Part shown: piece after piece, positions 36,126 to 44,945 of the stretch
How the letters are laid out: every line of letters starts with the position of its first letter
Numbering within the stretch: the first letter of the stretch is position 1
Assembly: GCA_947462875.1 (NCBI GenBank)
Contig: CANHQJ010000014.1
Span: 38,492 to 102,491, forward strand
Direction of reading: 5' to 3'
Source of the DNA: Verrucomicrobiia bacterium
GTDB lineage: Bacteria > Verrucomicrobiota > Verrucomicrobiia > Verrucomicrobiales > Akkermansiaceae
Length of the DNA: 64,000 nucleotides
Notes under the pieces: generated by a model
What the model was told of the DNA's origin: nothing
Seen by the model: only the letters and a program-made list of their open reading frames with translations
The model's database searches: none
Made by a program: the position numbers and the translations under genes

Positions 36126-37081
36126 ACCCGCTCCCCGCCCACCGCTACCTGCACCGCATCGCGCCCACGCCGCTTGTCCCGCTCGCTCTCACACCGGACG
36201 CACCGCTGATCTGGTGCAAGCTGGAGTTCATGAATCCCTCGGGTTCCACGAAGGACCGCATCGCCCGCTACATTCTGGAAAAAGCCTGGCGCACCGGCCG
36301 CTTGCAGCCCGGCAGTGTGGTGGTGGAGGCATCCTCAGGCTCCACCTCGATCGCGCTCGCGCTGTGCTGCGCGCAGATGGGCATGAAATTCATCGCGTAT
36401 ATTCCCGATACCGCCACCAACGAGCGCTCGCTCATGATCCAGGCCTACGGCGGCGAGGTGCGCAAGGTCAGCGGCGGTATGCCGGAGGTGATCCGCGCGG
36501 CACATGATTTTTCGCTGGAGACGGATGCCTTTCTCACGCGCCAGTTCGAAAACGAAGATAACAGCGAGGCGCACGAGCTCGGCACCGCGCACGAGATTCT
36601 CAGCCAACTGCCGCAGCCGCACATCGATGCCGTCGTCAGCGGCATAGGCACGGGCGGCAGCCTGGTCGGCCTGCACCGCGGCTTCACCAAAGCCGGCTGC
36701 GACGTGCAGCCCATCGCCGCCATACCCTGCGCGGGTAGCTCCGCCTTCGCCTCGAACATCGAGTGCTGCTCGCTGCAATTTTCCCGCGACGTGCCCGGCG
36801 TCATCGATGGCTGCTCGCATCTTTACGCCACGTGGAAAAACACGACGGAGGCCAAGCACCTGAAAGAACTGCGCGTCTCCGATGAGCGCTGCATGGAGAT
36901 CACGCAACAACTCTGGCGCATGGGATTTCCCGTGGGCCCTTCCTCCGGCCTCAATCTCGGCGCGGCGCTGCTCCATGCCCGCGAAGCCGCGCCCCATGCC
37001 GTCATCGTCACCGTCTTCCCCGACCGCATGGAGCGCTACTTCTCGCACAAGGTGTTCGAAGCAATCGCCGCACAGCCCTGA
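36122..37081 (+). CDS. PLP-dependent cysteine synthase-family enzyme
   Basis: This 319-aa protein is of the fold type II PLP family (cysteine synthase / cystathionine beta-synthase). The PLP lysine is Lys44 in NPSGSTKDR. The phosphate-binding SSGSTSIA and GIGTGGS loops follow at about 110 and 178. PSSGLNLGAAL near 275 matches the usual serine-side contact. It is probably a beta-replacing enzyme such as O-acetylserine sulfhydrylase, but the active-site loop does not settle the substrate. Its start overlaps the single-domain asparaginase, an unusual pairing that could link amide hydrolysis and amino-acid synthesis. Confidence 0.9.
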   Translation: MNPLPAHRYLHRIAPTPLVPLALTPDAPLIWCKLEFMNPSGSTKDRIARYILEKAWRTGRLQPGSVVVEASSGSTSIALALCCAQMGMKFIAYIPDTATNERSLMIQAYGGEVRKVSGGMPEVIRAAHDFSLETDAFLTRQFENEDNSEAHELGTAHEILSQLPQPHIDAVVSGIGTGGSLVGLHRGFTKAGCDVQPIAAIPCAGSSAFASNIECCSLQFSRDVPGVIDGCSHLYATWKNTTEAKHLKELRVSDERCMEITQQLWRMGFPVGPSSGLNLGAALLHAREAAPHAVIVTVFPDRMERYFSHKVFEAIAAQP

Positions 37082-37136
37082 GCAAACGCAGTTTCCGGCT
37101 TGCCATGCCGGATGCGCGCTTCATACTGCTGGCCTC

Positions 37137-37916
37137 ATGAAACGCTTCATCTGTGCTCTTTTTTTGCTAGGGAAATTTTCTTTCGCTGCCGAACCGGTGG
37201 CCGTGCCCGGTGTCGGCGTGGGGACCAAGGCACCTGCGGGAGCGGAGGTCCTGTTTGATGGCACGCAAAAGATGTTAGAGGAAAAATGGACCTACTGGCA
37301 GGGCCCGCGTTTCGCTTCCTCGCTGCCGATCAAGTGGCCCATCGTCGAGGATCCGGTGGATGGCGGCACCTGTCTCAAGACCGATGACCCCGCCGCCGCC
37401 GGTGGCAAGTATGGCGCGGCGGACATCGTGACGAAAAAGGCCTATCGGGATTTCCGCCTGCACGTGGAATTTTTCATCGCCAAGGCTGGCGGCAACAGCG
37501 GCGTCTATTTGCAGAACCGCTACGAGATCCAGATCCTCGATGGCGACAAAACCAAACACGGCATGGCCGCTGTGATCAATGAGACGGAATCGCCCTACGC
37601 GCTCTACAACGGCATCGGCCGGTGGAACAGCTACGACATCATCTTCCGCGCCGCGCGTTTCACGGAGGGCAAGCTCACGGAAAAAGCCCTGGTCAGCCTC
37701 TACTTCAACGGCAAGCCCGCGCACCACAACATCCCCATCAACCAGGTCTGGGGCGGGGCGAACTCCGGAGTGGATGGCGGCAACGCGGGCGGCAAGGGCA
37801 TCACCGATAGCCCGCAGGGCATCAAGCTCCAGGCCGAGGGCCACGATGTGCGCTACCGCAACATCTGGATCCGCGAGCTGACACTGGACAAACCCGACAC
37901 CTCCTTTCCCCGATGA
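37137..37916 (+). CDS. Exported DUF1080 (3-keto-disaccharide hydrolase-like) protein
   Basis: This 259-aa protein has a signal peptide (MKRFICALFLLGKFSFAAEP). DUF1080 is a concanavalin-like beta-sandwich family that includes 3-keto-disaccharide hydrolases. The signatures here are FRLHVEFFIA, NSGVYLQNRYEIQILDG and a late GIKLQAEGHDVRYRNIWIREL. The ATG at 37137 was chosen because it begins the signal peptide; the open frame further upstream lies in the previous gene. Its stop overlaps the next start by 4 nt. It probably acts on oligosaccharides outside the cytoplasm. Confidence 0.93.
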   Translation: MKRFICALFLLGKFSFAAEPVAVPGVGVGTKAPAGAEVLFDGTQKMLEEKWTYWQGPRFASSLPIKWPIVEDPVDGGTCLKTDDPAAAGGKYGAADIVTKKAYRDFRLHVEFFIAKAGGNSGVYLQNRYEIQILDGDKTKHGMAAVINETESPYALYNGIGRWNSYDIIFRAARFTEGKLTEKALVSLYFNGKPAHHNIPINQVWGGANSGVDGGNAGGKGITDSPQGIKLQAEGHDVRYRNIWIRELTLDKPDTSFPR

Positions 37917-38665
37917 CATTTCTCCTCCGCTCCCTGCTGCTGCTATTGACGATCGGATTTGCCAACGCCCAGGAAAAACCCACCGAACGGCAAATCCGCT
38001 TCCTCGCCATCGGCGACATGCCGCCGTTCCGTCAGGAAATCCGCGATGGCGTGCGCTACGAGCTGGAGGCCGAGCCGGGCACGCTGCCGCCGCGCCTGAT
38101 CGAGATTCCGTTAGGCGAGGAGAAAAAACTCGAAACCACCCTGTCGCTCGGCGCCTTTTCTTCATCCGTCAAACTGCCATCCGCCGCAGGGAGCCTGACC
38201 TTGAACAAAAAGCAGGGCGAAGCCGTCACCGAGTGGCACAAGCTGAACGTCCCGGAAAACTGCGACTGGCTCGTGGTGCTGTGGCGTGATCCGCAGAAAA
38301 ACACCTGGGATGCCGCGCGCTCGGCCGTCATCGCCGATGACCTCGTGGCATTTCCCGCAGGCAGCCTGCGCCTCATCAACGCGCTACCCACCACCACGCG
38401 CTTTGTATTTGCCGAGCAGACGCTGGACTTGAAAGCCGGTGGCATGAAAGTGCTGCCGCTCGCCCAGCCTACGACCCCCGTGCAAATTTCCGTGCTGGAT
38501 GCCGAGCAAAACCGGCGCGTCATCTATCAAAGCGCCATTACACAAAATCCCGGAGAACGCGGCAACGTCATTCTCTACCGCGCCGATGGCGTCTCCCCGC
38601 GCAATCCCGTCAAGGTGCTGAACCTCCGCGAACGAGCTCCCGCGCCACCTGTCAAGGGACAGTAG
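37913..38665 (+). CDS. Exported beta-rich protein of unknown function
   Basis: This 250-aa protein has a signal peptide (MTFLLRSLLLLLTIGFANAQ). The rest is beta-rich with no recognised motif. A segment near 150-210 (SLRLINALPTTTRFVF, then LKAGGMKVLPL) resembles a stretch in the secreted 186-aa protein at 54809-55369 (LRLLNLTDQPVKL). The two may share a small Ig-like or cupredoxin-like fold, but the similarity was judged by eye. The ATGA overlap with the DUF1080 gene suggests co-translation and a joint extracellular role. Confidence 0.78.
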   Translation: MTFLLRSLLLLLTIGFANAQEKPTERQIRFLAIGDMPPFRQEIRDGVRYELEAEPGTLPPRLIEIPLGEEKKLETTLSLGAFSSSVKLPSAAGSLTLNKKQGEAVTEWHKLNVPENCDWLVVLWRDPQKNTWDAARSAVIADDLVAFPAGSLRLINALPTTTRFVFAEQTLDLKAGGMKVLPLAQPTTPVQISVLDAEQNRRVIYQSAITQNPGERGNVILYRADGVSPRNPVKVLNLRERAPAPPVKGQ

Positions 38666-38894
38666 TGTCAAGGCTCATACGGGGAAAGTCATCTGATGCA
38701 TGACGATTGCAGCGCTGAATGACACATTGTCTGTCATTGGGCAAGCGTTCATGCGCTGGCACCGCTGGGGCGGGGGTGGGAGTCGATACGGGATGGCGGG
38801 TTAAAGTTACGGCAAGCATGGCCGACAGAGCAGCCCCAGCGGTTGTCCAGCCGCGCCTTGTTCGCCCTCTTGATTACAGCAATTAATTGAGCAC
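38666..38894. other. Convergent intergenic stretch with long-range inverted repeat
   Basis: This 229-bp gap lies between two convergent genes and has no convincing gene. It holds an 11-bp perfect inverted repeat, ACCGCTGGGGC at 38761-38771 and its complement at 38833-38843, with 61 bp between the arms. No T-run follows either arm, so it is not a standard Rho-independent terminator. It may be a leftover of a mobile sequence or a bidirectional structure. Confidence 0.6.
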
Positions 38895-39776
38895 TCATGG
38901 CAGGGAAACTCTCCAGAATCGACGCGGCTCCGTGTGCGTGTTGTGTGTGTAGGGTCTTGTGGTGACGTTTACCGCAGGCCAGTTGGGACCTAAGGTGGTG
39001 GTGCTAAGCAATGTGCCCTGATTCCAAATGAGGCGAAGACAGCCGGGGACGCTATCTGGCTCCAGCCACAGGTGGGGTTTGTCGGTACGGTTGATCCACA
39101 CGGTGAGCCGCGAGTAGTAGATAGCTGTTAGCCCCTCGAATCCCGAGTCCGTGCCGAAGACCAACCAGAGCGAACCGTCGCTCGCTGTTCTTGTGGAGAG
39201 CGGTTGGCCATGCTGATGCCTTAACAAAAGAACGTAGTTCCCGTTTCCATCATCAGGTTTGGCCACGTTGCCAATCACGGACATGTTGGTGCCGCCAACG
39301 GATTGGTTCCCCTTGTCCAGATTCATGCGCAGCCAACCCTCGCGTGGGTCGACAACGGCCTGCGGCTCAAATGCCACGGCTCCAGCCTTCATCGTGACGC
39401 CCTCCCCCGGCGCTCCTCCAACGCCCACAAGTCCTTCAGCGTATTTCGAGGCCAATTGGATCTCCATGGTAAGTATGACGGAGGTATTGGGCGGTAGTCC
39501 TGTAATCCGCTTCTTCCAGAACATGAATAGATCGTCGCTGCGATTGATCCCCGATATGAAGAGAGCGGAGGATCCACCTAGATTAGTGGGTCTGGCCTGC
39601 CAAGAGTTGGTGAATTGATACTGAGAGGAATCCGCATTTTGAGGGTAATCCGCGAAGCCTGCTAGAAACCCGTGGTCAGACTGCGCAAAGTCAAAGTCTA
39701 GGCGTATCGCATCCGCAGCACGCAACGCGATACATGGCATGAGTGCAAAGAATAGGAACGCAAACGACTTTTTCAT
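38895..39776 (-). CDS. Exported protein of unknown function, unusual codon use
   Basis: This 293-aa protein has a signal peptide (MKKSFAFLFFALMPCIALRA). The C-terminus ends with RRFWRVSLP, resembling the FYRV-type tail of many exported Verrucomicrobia proteins. The middle is beta-rich, with a lectin- or laminin-like feel, but no family was recognised. Base and codon use differ from the neighbours: lower G+C, plus ATA, CTA and TTA codons that are rare elsewhere in the window. This suggests recent gain. It is convergent with the DUF1080 partner gene. Confidence 0.82.
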   Translation of the reverse strand: MKKSFAFLFFALMPCIALRAADAIRLDFDFAQSDHGFLAGFADYPQNADSSQYQFTNSWQARPTNLGGSSALFISGINRSDDLFMFWKKRITGLPPNTSVILTMEIQLASKYAEGLVGVGGAPGEGVTMKAGAVAFEPQAVVDPREGWLRMNLDKGNQSVGGTNMSVIGNVAKPDDGNGNYVLLLRHQHGQPLSTRTASDGSLWLVFGTDSGFEGLTAIYYSRLTVWINRTDKPHLWLEPDSVPGCLRLIWNQGTLLSTTTLGPNWPAVNVTTRPYTHNTHTEPRRFWRVSLP

Positions 39777-39988
39777 TCTGGTAATAGCATTCTTGTGGCG
39801 AATAGTCTTTGTTCGTATGACGACAGGATCGTATATCCAATAAAGTCAACGTAAGCAGTTAAGACCATAACGCCTGCTACTGCAAGGATTTTTGGAGGAA
39901 TCGTGCGTATATCAGGTGTTGTTTGATGAGGCTCGCGCGGCCCGGTTCTTCGTTTGATATACGGACGTCTGGGGATAGCGAAAGGCAA
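39773..39988 (-). CDS. Possible small membrane protein
   Basis: This is a weakly supported 71-aa frame whose stop overlaps the start of the secreted 293-aa gene by 4 nt. It has one hydrophobic segment (AVAGVMVLTAYVDFIGYTIL). It would start at a TTG within the terminator of the kdgK operon, which argues against this full length; a shorter version from the internal ATG has 31 aa. Codon use is AT-rich and atypical. It may be only a chance frame in a transferred patch. Confidence 0.28.
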   Translation of the reverse strand: MPFAIPRRPYIKRRTGPREPHQTTPDIRTIPPKILAVAGVMVLTAYVDFIGYTILSSYEQRLFATRMLLPE

Positions 39989-40024
39989 AAAACAACGAGC
40001 GCTGCTTTCGCGGGCGCTCGTTGT
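39987..40024 (-). terminator. Rho-independent terminator of the kdgK operon
   Basis: A perfect 11-bp inverted repeat (39992-40002 and 40014-40024) has a 11-nt loop. On the minus strand it is followed by a run of six T (plus-strand A-run 39987-39992). It lies about 30 nt downstream of the kdgK stop, which marks the end of that operon. Confidence 0.9.
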
Positions 40025-40054
40025 GAGGAAAAATCTGATAAGGTGACGCGATGA

Positions 40055-41152
40055 TCAGCGATCGACGCGGGCCGAGCCGCCGCCGACGAGTTTTTTCACT
40101 TCATCGAGCGTGGCCATCGAGGTATCGCCGGGAGTGGTCATGGCGAGGGCACCGTGGGCGGCACCGTAATCGACCGCCAGCGCGGCGTCGTTGAATTCCA
40201 GGAAGCCGTAGGCCAGGCCGCTGGCGAAGGAATCGCCGCCGCCGACGCGGTCGTAGATTTCCATTTTCGGACGCTGGATGGACTCGAAGAATTTGCCATC
40301 GTGCCAGCACACCGCCGCCCAGTCGTTGATGGTGGCGCTGTGCACGTCGCGCAGGGTGGTGGCGACGACCTGGAAGTTGGTGAAATCCTTCACCACGCGC
40401 CCGATCATGTTTTTGAAATGCTCGACGTCGATCCCGGTGATGTGCTCGCTCACGCCCTCGACCTCGAAACCGAGGCAGGCGGTGAAGTCCTCTTCGTTGC
40501 CGATCATCACATCGACGTAGCGGGCGATCTCGCGATTGACTTGCTGGGCTTTCGCCTGGCCGCCGATGGATTTCCAAAGGCTGGGGCGGTAGTTCAGGTC
40601 GTAGGAAACGATGGTGCCGTATTCCTTGGCTTTCTTGCAGGCCTCCAGCACCACGGCGGCGGTGGTTTCCGAGAGCGCGGCGAAAATGCCACCGGTGTGG
40701 AACCAGCGGGCGCCATGTTTGCCGAACACTTCATCCCAGTCGATGTCGCCGGGCTTGAGCTGGCTGGCGGCGGTGTTGCCACGGTCGCTGGTGCCCTTCG
40801 CACCGCGAATGCCGAATCCACGCTCGGTGAAATTCAGGCCGTTGCGCACATCGCGACCGATGCCGTCGAACTTGCGCCACTGGATGAAACGGGTGTCCAC
40901 ACCGCCTTGCAGGATGAAGTCCTCGATCAAACGGCCGACATCGTTGTCCGCGAAGGCGGTTACCACCGCGGCGCGCTTGCCGAAGCAGCGGCGCATGCCA
41001 CGGGCGACGTTGTACTCGCCGCCGCCTTCCCAGGCCTGGAACTGGCGGGTGGTGCGGACGCGGCCGTCACCGGGATCGAGACGCAGCATGATTTCGCCCA
41101 GCGAGATGATATCGTAGGCACAGGAGTCGGCGGATTTGATTACGAGGCTCAT
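40055..41152 (-). CDS. kdgK: 2-keto-3-deoxygluconate kinase (PfkB family)
   Basis: This 365-aa ribokinase/PfkB-family kinase has N-terminal GEIMLRLDPG and EGGGEYNVARG sugar-binding blocks. The C-terminal ATP/catalytic signature DRVGGGDSFASGLAYG has its Asp near residue 309. These match 2-keto-3-deoxygluconate (KDG) kinases, which phosphorylate KDG from uronate or pectin breakdown. The length is slightly above average. The gene lies 21 nt after a 2-hydroxyacid dehydrogenase on the same strand and ends at a clear terminator. No Shine-Dalgarno sequence is seen; an upstream CTAACAACTAC also occurs before exbB. Other PfkB sugar kinases are possible, but KDG is favoured. Confidence 0.82.
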   Translation of the reverse strand: MSLVIKSADSCAYDIISLGEIMLRLDPGDGRVRTTRQFQAWEGGGEYNVARGMRRCFGKRAAVVTAFADNDVGRLIEDFILQGGVDTRFIQWRKFDGIGRDVRNGLNFTERGFGIRGAKGTSDRGNTAASQLKPGDIDWDEVFGKHGARWFHTGGIFAALSETTAAVVLEACKKAKEYGTIVSYDLNYRPSLWKSIGGQAKAQQVNREIARYVDVMIGNEEDFTACLGFEVEGVSEHITGIDVEHFKNMIGRVVKDFTNFQVVATTLRDVHSATINDWAAVCWHDGKFFESIQRPKMEIYDRVGGGDSFASGLAYGFLEFNDAALAVDYGAAHGALAMTTPGDTSMATLDEVKKLVGGGSARVDR

Positions 41153-41173
41153 AGTAGTTGTTAGGTTAAAGTT

Positions 41174-42151
41174 TTATTCGGCGGAGGGCACGATGCCGTT
41201 GGCGCAAAACACCGGGCCGCTGCCGTTGAGGAAGTTCACGAGGTTGTTCAGGGCTTTCATCGCCTGGCGGGGCACGCTTTCGTAGGTGCGGGAGCCGACG
41301 TGGGCGGTGACGAGGACTTTCGGGTGGCGCAGCATCGGGTCATCGGCGGCGGGCGGCTCCTGCTCCATGACATCGGTGGCGTAGCCGGCGAGTTTGCCGG
41401 AATCGAGCGCCGCGAGGATGGCGGCGGCATCGGCGAGCTCGCCGCGGCCGGTGTTGACGATCACGGCATCCTTCGGCAGCAGCGCGAGGCGCTCGGCATT
41501 GATGAGGTGCTTCGTATCAGCGGCGAGTTTGGTGTGCGGGCTGATGATGTCGCAGGTGGCGAAAATCGAGTCGATCGAATCGTGGCGGATGACGCCGTAT
41601 TGTTGGCAGAACTCCTCGGGCCAGAAATTCCCGTAGCCGTGCACTTCCATGCCGAAGGCCTTGGCGCGGATGATCACTTCCTGACCGATGCGGCCGAGGC
41701 CGATGACGCCGATTTTTTTCGCCCACAGCTCATGGCCGGTGAGGCGCAGCCATTCGCCCTTGCGCGTGGCATCCACGCTGGGGATGAGATTTTTCACCAG
41801 AGCCAGCAGCAGGCAGAACGTATGCTCGGCGACCGTCGTATGGTTCACGCCCGGGGTGAACATCACGGGGATGTTTTTTTCCTTGGTGGCGGCGATGTCG
41901 ATCTTGTCGAGGCCGATGCCATACTTGGAAATGACTTTCAGGCGCGGGCCGCATTTGTCCAGCACGGCGCGGGTGATGGCGTCATCGCCGCAGAGAAAAG
42001 CATCGAAATCCCCTGCCAGCTCCAGCATGCGCGCCTCGCTGAGAGGCCCGCGCTCGCGAACAACCTCGTAGCCTTGGCTGGCGAGAATTTCATGATGAGG
42101 CCCCGGGGTGTCTTGAAAACTGCAAGTGGTGAGCAATACGCGTGTGGACAT
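41174..42151 (-). CDS. D-2-hydroxyacid dehydrogenase (phosphoglycerate dehydrogenase-like)
   Basis: This 325-aa NAD-dependent dehydrogenase has the nucleotide-binding GLGRIGQE near 150. The catalytic Arg is in NTGRGELAD (near 234), the Glu in EQEPP (near 260), and the His in VTAHVGS (near 280). The ATG at 42149-42151 was chosen because MSTRVLLTT begins the family's first strand; a longer open frame begins in the divergent region. It is the first gene of an operon with kdgK, so it may act on a sugar acid rather than phosphoglycerate. The substrate is inference. Confidence 0.88.
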   Translation of the reverse strand: MSTRVLLTTCSFQDTPGPHHEILASQGYEVVRERGPLSEARMLELAGDFDAFLCGDDAITRAVLDKCGPRLKVISKYGIGLDKIDIAATKEKNIPVMFTPGVNHTTVAEHTFCLLLALVKNLIPSVDATRKGEWLRLTGHELWAKKIGVIGLGRIGQEVIIRAKAFGMEVHGYGNFWPEEFCQQYGVIRHDSIDSIFATCDIISPHTKLAADTKHLINAERLALLPKDAVIVNTGRGELADAAAILAALDSGKLAGYATDVMEQEPPAADDPMLRHPKVLVTAHVGSRTYESVPRQAMKALNNLVNFLNGSGPVFCANGIVPSAE

Positions 42152-42202
42152 AAGTTGTATGACAAATATTAGAGACGAACGGGGCAATGGTCAAGAAAAA
42201 GA

Positions 42203-42229
42203 ATGCGCAAATGCAGGAGAATTGCGCAA
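42203..42229. promoter_or_regulatory. Paired TGCGCA palindromes, possible operator
   Basis: In the 160-bp divergent region between the dehydrogenase/kdgK operon and the broken gene there are two short palindromic sites, ATGCGCAA at 42203 and TTGCGCAA at 42222. Their centres are 19 bp apart, close to two turns of DNA. Such spacing suits a dimeric regulator controlling sugar-acid genes. The evidence is sequence symmetry only. Confidence 0.3.
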
Positions 42230-42311
42230 GCGGGCATGAGCGTGAAATGTGCGAAAAAAATCGACGGCATCGTCCATTTCCCCGAAGATGCACCCGACCT
42301 CACCGCCCACC

Positions 42312-43523
42312 ATGCCTAAGATCCATTGCGGAATCAGAATCCTGCTGACGTCACTGCTCAGCCTGTGCGGAATTTCCGTGTCGAATGCTGACGAAAAAAC
42401 GCCCGGGCGTCAACCGGCACTCAGCCTCGTGCTGGGAACGCAGATCATCAGCGCGCCGTACCGCTTCACCCAGGAGCCGGCGCTGGTCGAAATGGCGAAA
42501 GCGGTCCGGGAGCTGGGCTCCGATACGCTCAAGATCAGCGTATCACTGAAATATCCGGAACTCTATCACATCCCCGAAGACCCGCAGATCAAGAGCGCTC
42601 GCGATCTCATTTCCAAGGAGCCCTCGTTCAAGGCCGTATTCGACATGCCCTTCCGCCACATCCTGCTCTGGGTCTATCCGTTTTCCGATTCGCTCAAGCA
42701 TTTTCGCAGCGGGAAACTGCCGCAGGCCGAGGCCGACAAAATCTATCAGGAAATCCATGATTTCACGGCGTATCTGTTGACCACCTACTCGGGCTCAGGG
42801 AAATCGTTTTACCTCGGCAACTGGGAAGGCGATTGGCACACACTGGTGGGCCAGGACTAATCGGAGGACCCCACGCCGGAAGCTCTCGCCATCATGCGCG
42901 AATGGCTGCTGCTTCGCGAAAAGGCGATCAGTGATGCCCGCCGCCACACGCCGCACTCGGGAGTGAACGTCTATTTTTACGTCGAGATCAATCTGGTGCA
43001 AAAAGCCATGAAAGAGGGAAAGCCCGCCATCGTCAATCAGGTGCTGCCTCACATCAAAACCGACTTCGTTTCCTACTCCAGCTATGATGTGACCAAGAGT
43101 GCGATGAGAGAAGGCGGCGAGGCCGGCCGCAAGCGGTTTTTCGAGGCGCTCGATTACATCGAAAAGAACCTCCCTCCCAGCGACATCAAAGGCAAACGCG
43201 TGATGATCGGCGAATACGGCGTCACGCTCGAGTCCGTGCGTGATCCACAGGAGCAGGCCAAACAAATCGCCGAGCTCATGAAGTGGAGTCTCGAATGGGG
43301 CTGTCCTTTTGTGTTGTATTGGCAACTTTACTGCAACGAAATCAACGAACGCACGCAGAAGCACAGAGGATACTGGCTGATTGATGACAAGGGTGTGAAA
43401 CAGCCCGTGTGGCATCTTCACCACGATTTTCTCAAGAAGGCCAATGCCTGGGTCAGTGACTACACGAAACAACACGGGCACCCGCCCGGCCAGGCGGCAG
43501 CAGTGCCATGGCTCGGTCCGTGA
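42312..43523 (+). pseudogene. Exported glycosidase-like gene interrupted by one in-frame TAA
   Basis: The frame starts at ATG 42312 with a signal peptide (MPKIHCGIRILLTSLLSLCG). It runs 182 codons to a TAA at 42858-42860, then continues in the same frame without a shift for another 220 codons to 43523. Together it would encode about 403 residues. The second half contains YFYVEINLV and VMIGEYGVT, with a Glu like the catalytic residue of TIM-barrel glycoside hydrolases. Sequence flows naturally across the stop (GQD, stop, SEDPTPEAL). The nearest ATG after the stop, at 42894, has no Shine-Dalgarno site. A nonsense mutation or sequencing error is most likely; readthrough is less so. The family was not recognised with certainty. 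Confidence 0.75.
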
Positions 43524-43526
43524 TCC

Positions 43527-44945
43527 TCACAGGATGGGCGAGAGCAGTCGTGCGGCGCGACAGGCGGCTTTGAAGTACCAGGGCTTGTCCAGGTATTCCT
43601 CGAGATCACTCGGCAGCGATTGCGCGAAATCATTTTCCAACATTTCCCGCACTTGCGTGGAAAAGATCGGATCGTTCGTGACACCGGTGATTTCGAAATT
43701 CAAGCGGAACGAGCGGTTGTCGAGATTGCCCGTGCCGACGGCCACGTAGTCATCGGTGAGCACGACTTTCTGATGGAGGAAGCCTTTCTGATAGCGGAAG
43801 ATTTTCACGCCGGCGGGGAGGATTTGTTCGTAGTAGGTGTAGGCCGCCCAATTCACCAGTCGGTTATCGGCGCGCTCGGGAATGAGCAGGCGCACATCCA
43901 CCCCACGCAAGGCCGCGGCCTGGAGCGCCGAGGTGACGCCACCATCCGGCACGAAATACGGCGAGGCGATCCACAGCCGCTCGCGGGCGTTTTGGCATGC
44001 CTCCACGATGAAAAGCTGCCAGGAATCCAGCACATCGGCCGGGCCCGTGGGCAGGATCAGCAGGCTCTGGTTTTCCGGTTGCGCGGCATTGTCCGGCACG
44101 CATTCCGGCACCGCACCGCAGGCCCAGAACCAGTCCTCGAAAAACACCAGCTGCACCGCGCGCACGGCGGGCCCCGTGATGCGCATGTGGGTATCGCGCC
44201 AGTAGCCCAGTTGCGGGTGCCAGCCGAGGTATTCATCCGCCACATTCAAGCCGCCGATGTAGGCCTCCCGTCCATCGCAGACGACGATTTTGCGGTGGTT
44301 GCGGAAATTGTACTGCAGCCGCGACCACCAGAAGCGGTTGGTGCCAAACGAATGAAAGTGCACACCCGCGTCCTTCATTTCGCGCAGGAACCGGCGCGGT
44401 AGTTTTCCCGAACCGAACTCATCAAACAACAGATAGACACTCACCCCCGCCCGCGCCTTGGCGACGAGGATTTTTTGCAGCGCGTCGCCGATAACGTCAT
44501 GGCGCATGATGTAGTAATTCACCAGCACATAGGTTTGCGCTGACTCGATCGAGTGAAACAGCGCGTCAAACGTTTTTTTCCCATCGGTGAACAAATCCAG
44601 ACGATTTCCCCGCAACAGCGGCAGGCCGGAAAGAGCTTCCGCCGACTTCAGGAAAGGGCAGTCGTGCGCTTGCTCGTAGGGCTTGAGCCTGGCGTAAAAA
44701 TCGGCAGCCTTGCGCGTGAGAGCCTGGTCATTGCTGCGGCGCGCGCGCACGTAGCCCTCGAAACGATCGCGCCCGAAAAACCAGTACAACGGCACCGCCA
44801 CGTACGGCAAAAACAGCAGCGACATGATCCAGGCGATCGTGCCCTGCGAGGTGCGGGTGCGCATCAGCGCGTGCACGGCATGCACCAGCCCTGCCGCATG
44901 AAACAGCAACACCACCGCTCCGATGATTTCCGCCACCAACCACAT
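43527..44945 (-). CDS. cls: Cardiolipin synthase (phospholipase D family)
   Basis: This 472-aa protein has two N-terminal TM segments (about 2-22 and 33-53). Two HKD motifs follow: HRKIVVCDG near 215 and HQKVVLTDD near 393. It joins two phosphatidylglycerols to form cardiolipin at the inner membrane. Length and topology match bacterial ClsA. The ATG at 44943-44945 (MWLVAEIIG) was chosen; the frame is open 95 codons upstream, but that stretch overlaps the divergent lipoprotein gene. It is convergent with the broken glycosidase gene, 3 bp apart. Confidence 0.94.
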   Translation of the reverse strand: MWLVAEIIGAVVLLFHAAGLVHAVHALMRTRTSQGTIAWIMSLLFLPYVAVPLYWFFGRDRFEGYVRARRSNDQALTRKAADFYARLKPYEQAHDCPFLKSAEALSGLPLLRGNRLDLFTDGKKTFDALFHSIESAQTYVLVNYYIMRHDVIGDALQKILVAKARAGVSVYLLFDEFGSGKLPRRFLREMKDAGVHFHSFGTNRFWWSRLQYNFRNHRKIVVCDGREAYIGGLNVADEYLGWHPQLGYWRDTHMRITGPAVRAVQLVFFEDWFWACGAVPECVPDNAAQPENQSLLILPTGPADVLDSWQLFIVEACQNARERLWIASPYFVPDGGVTSALQAAALRGVDVRLLIPERADNRLVNWAAYTYYEQILPAGVKIFRYQKGFLHQKVVLTDDYVAVGTGNLDNRSFRLNFEITGVTNDPIFSTQVREMLENDFAQSLPSDLEEYLDKPWYFKAACRAARLLSPIL

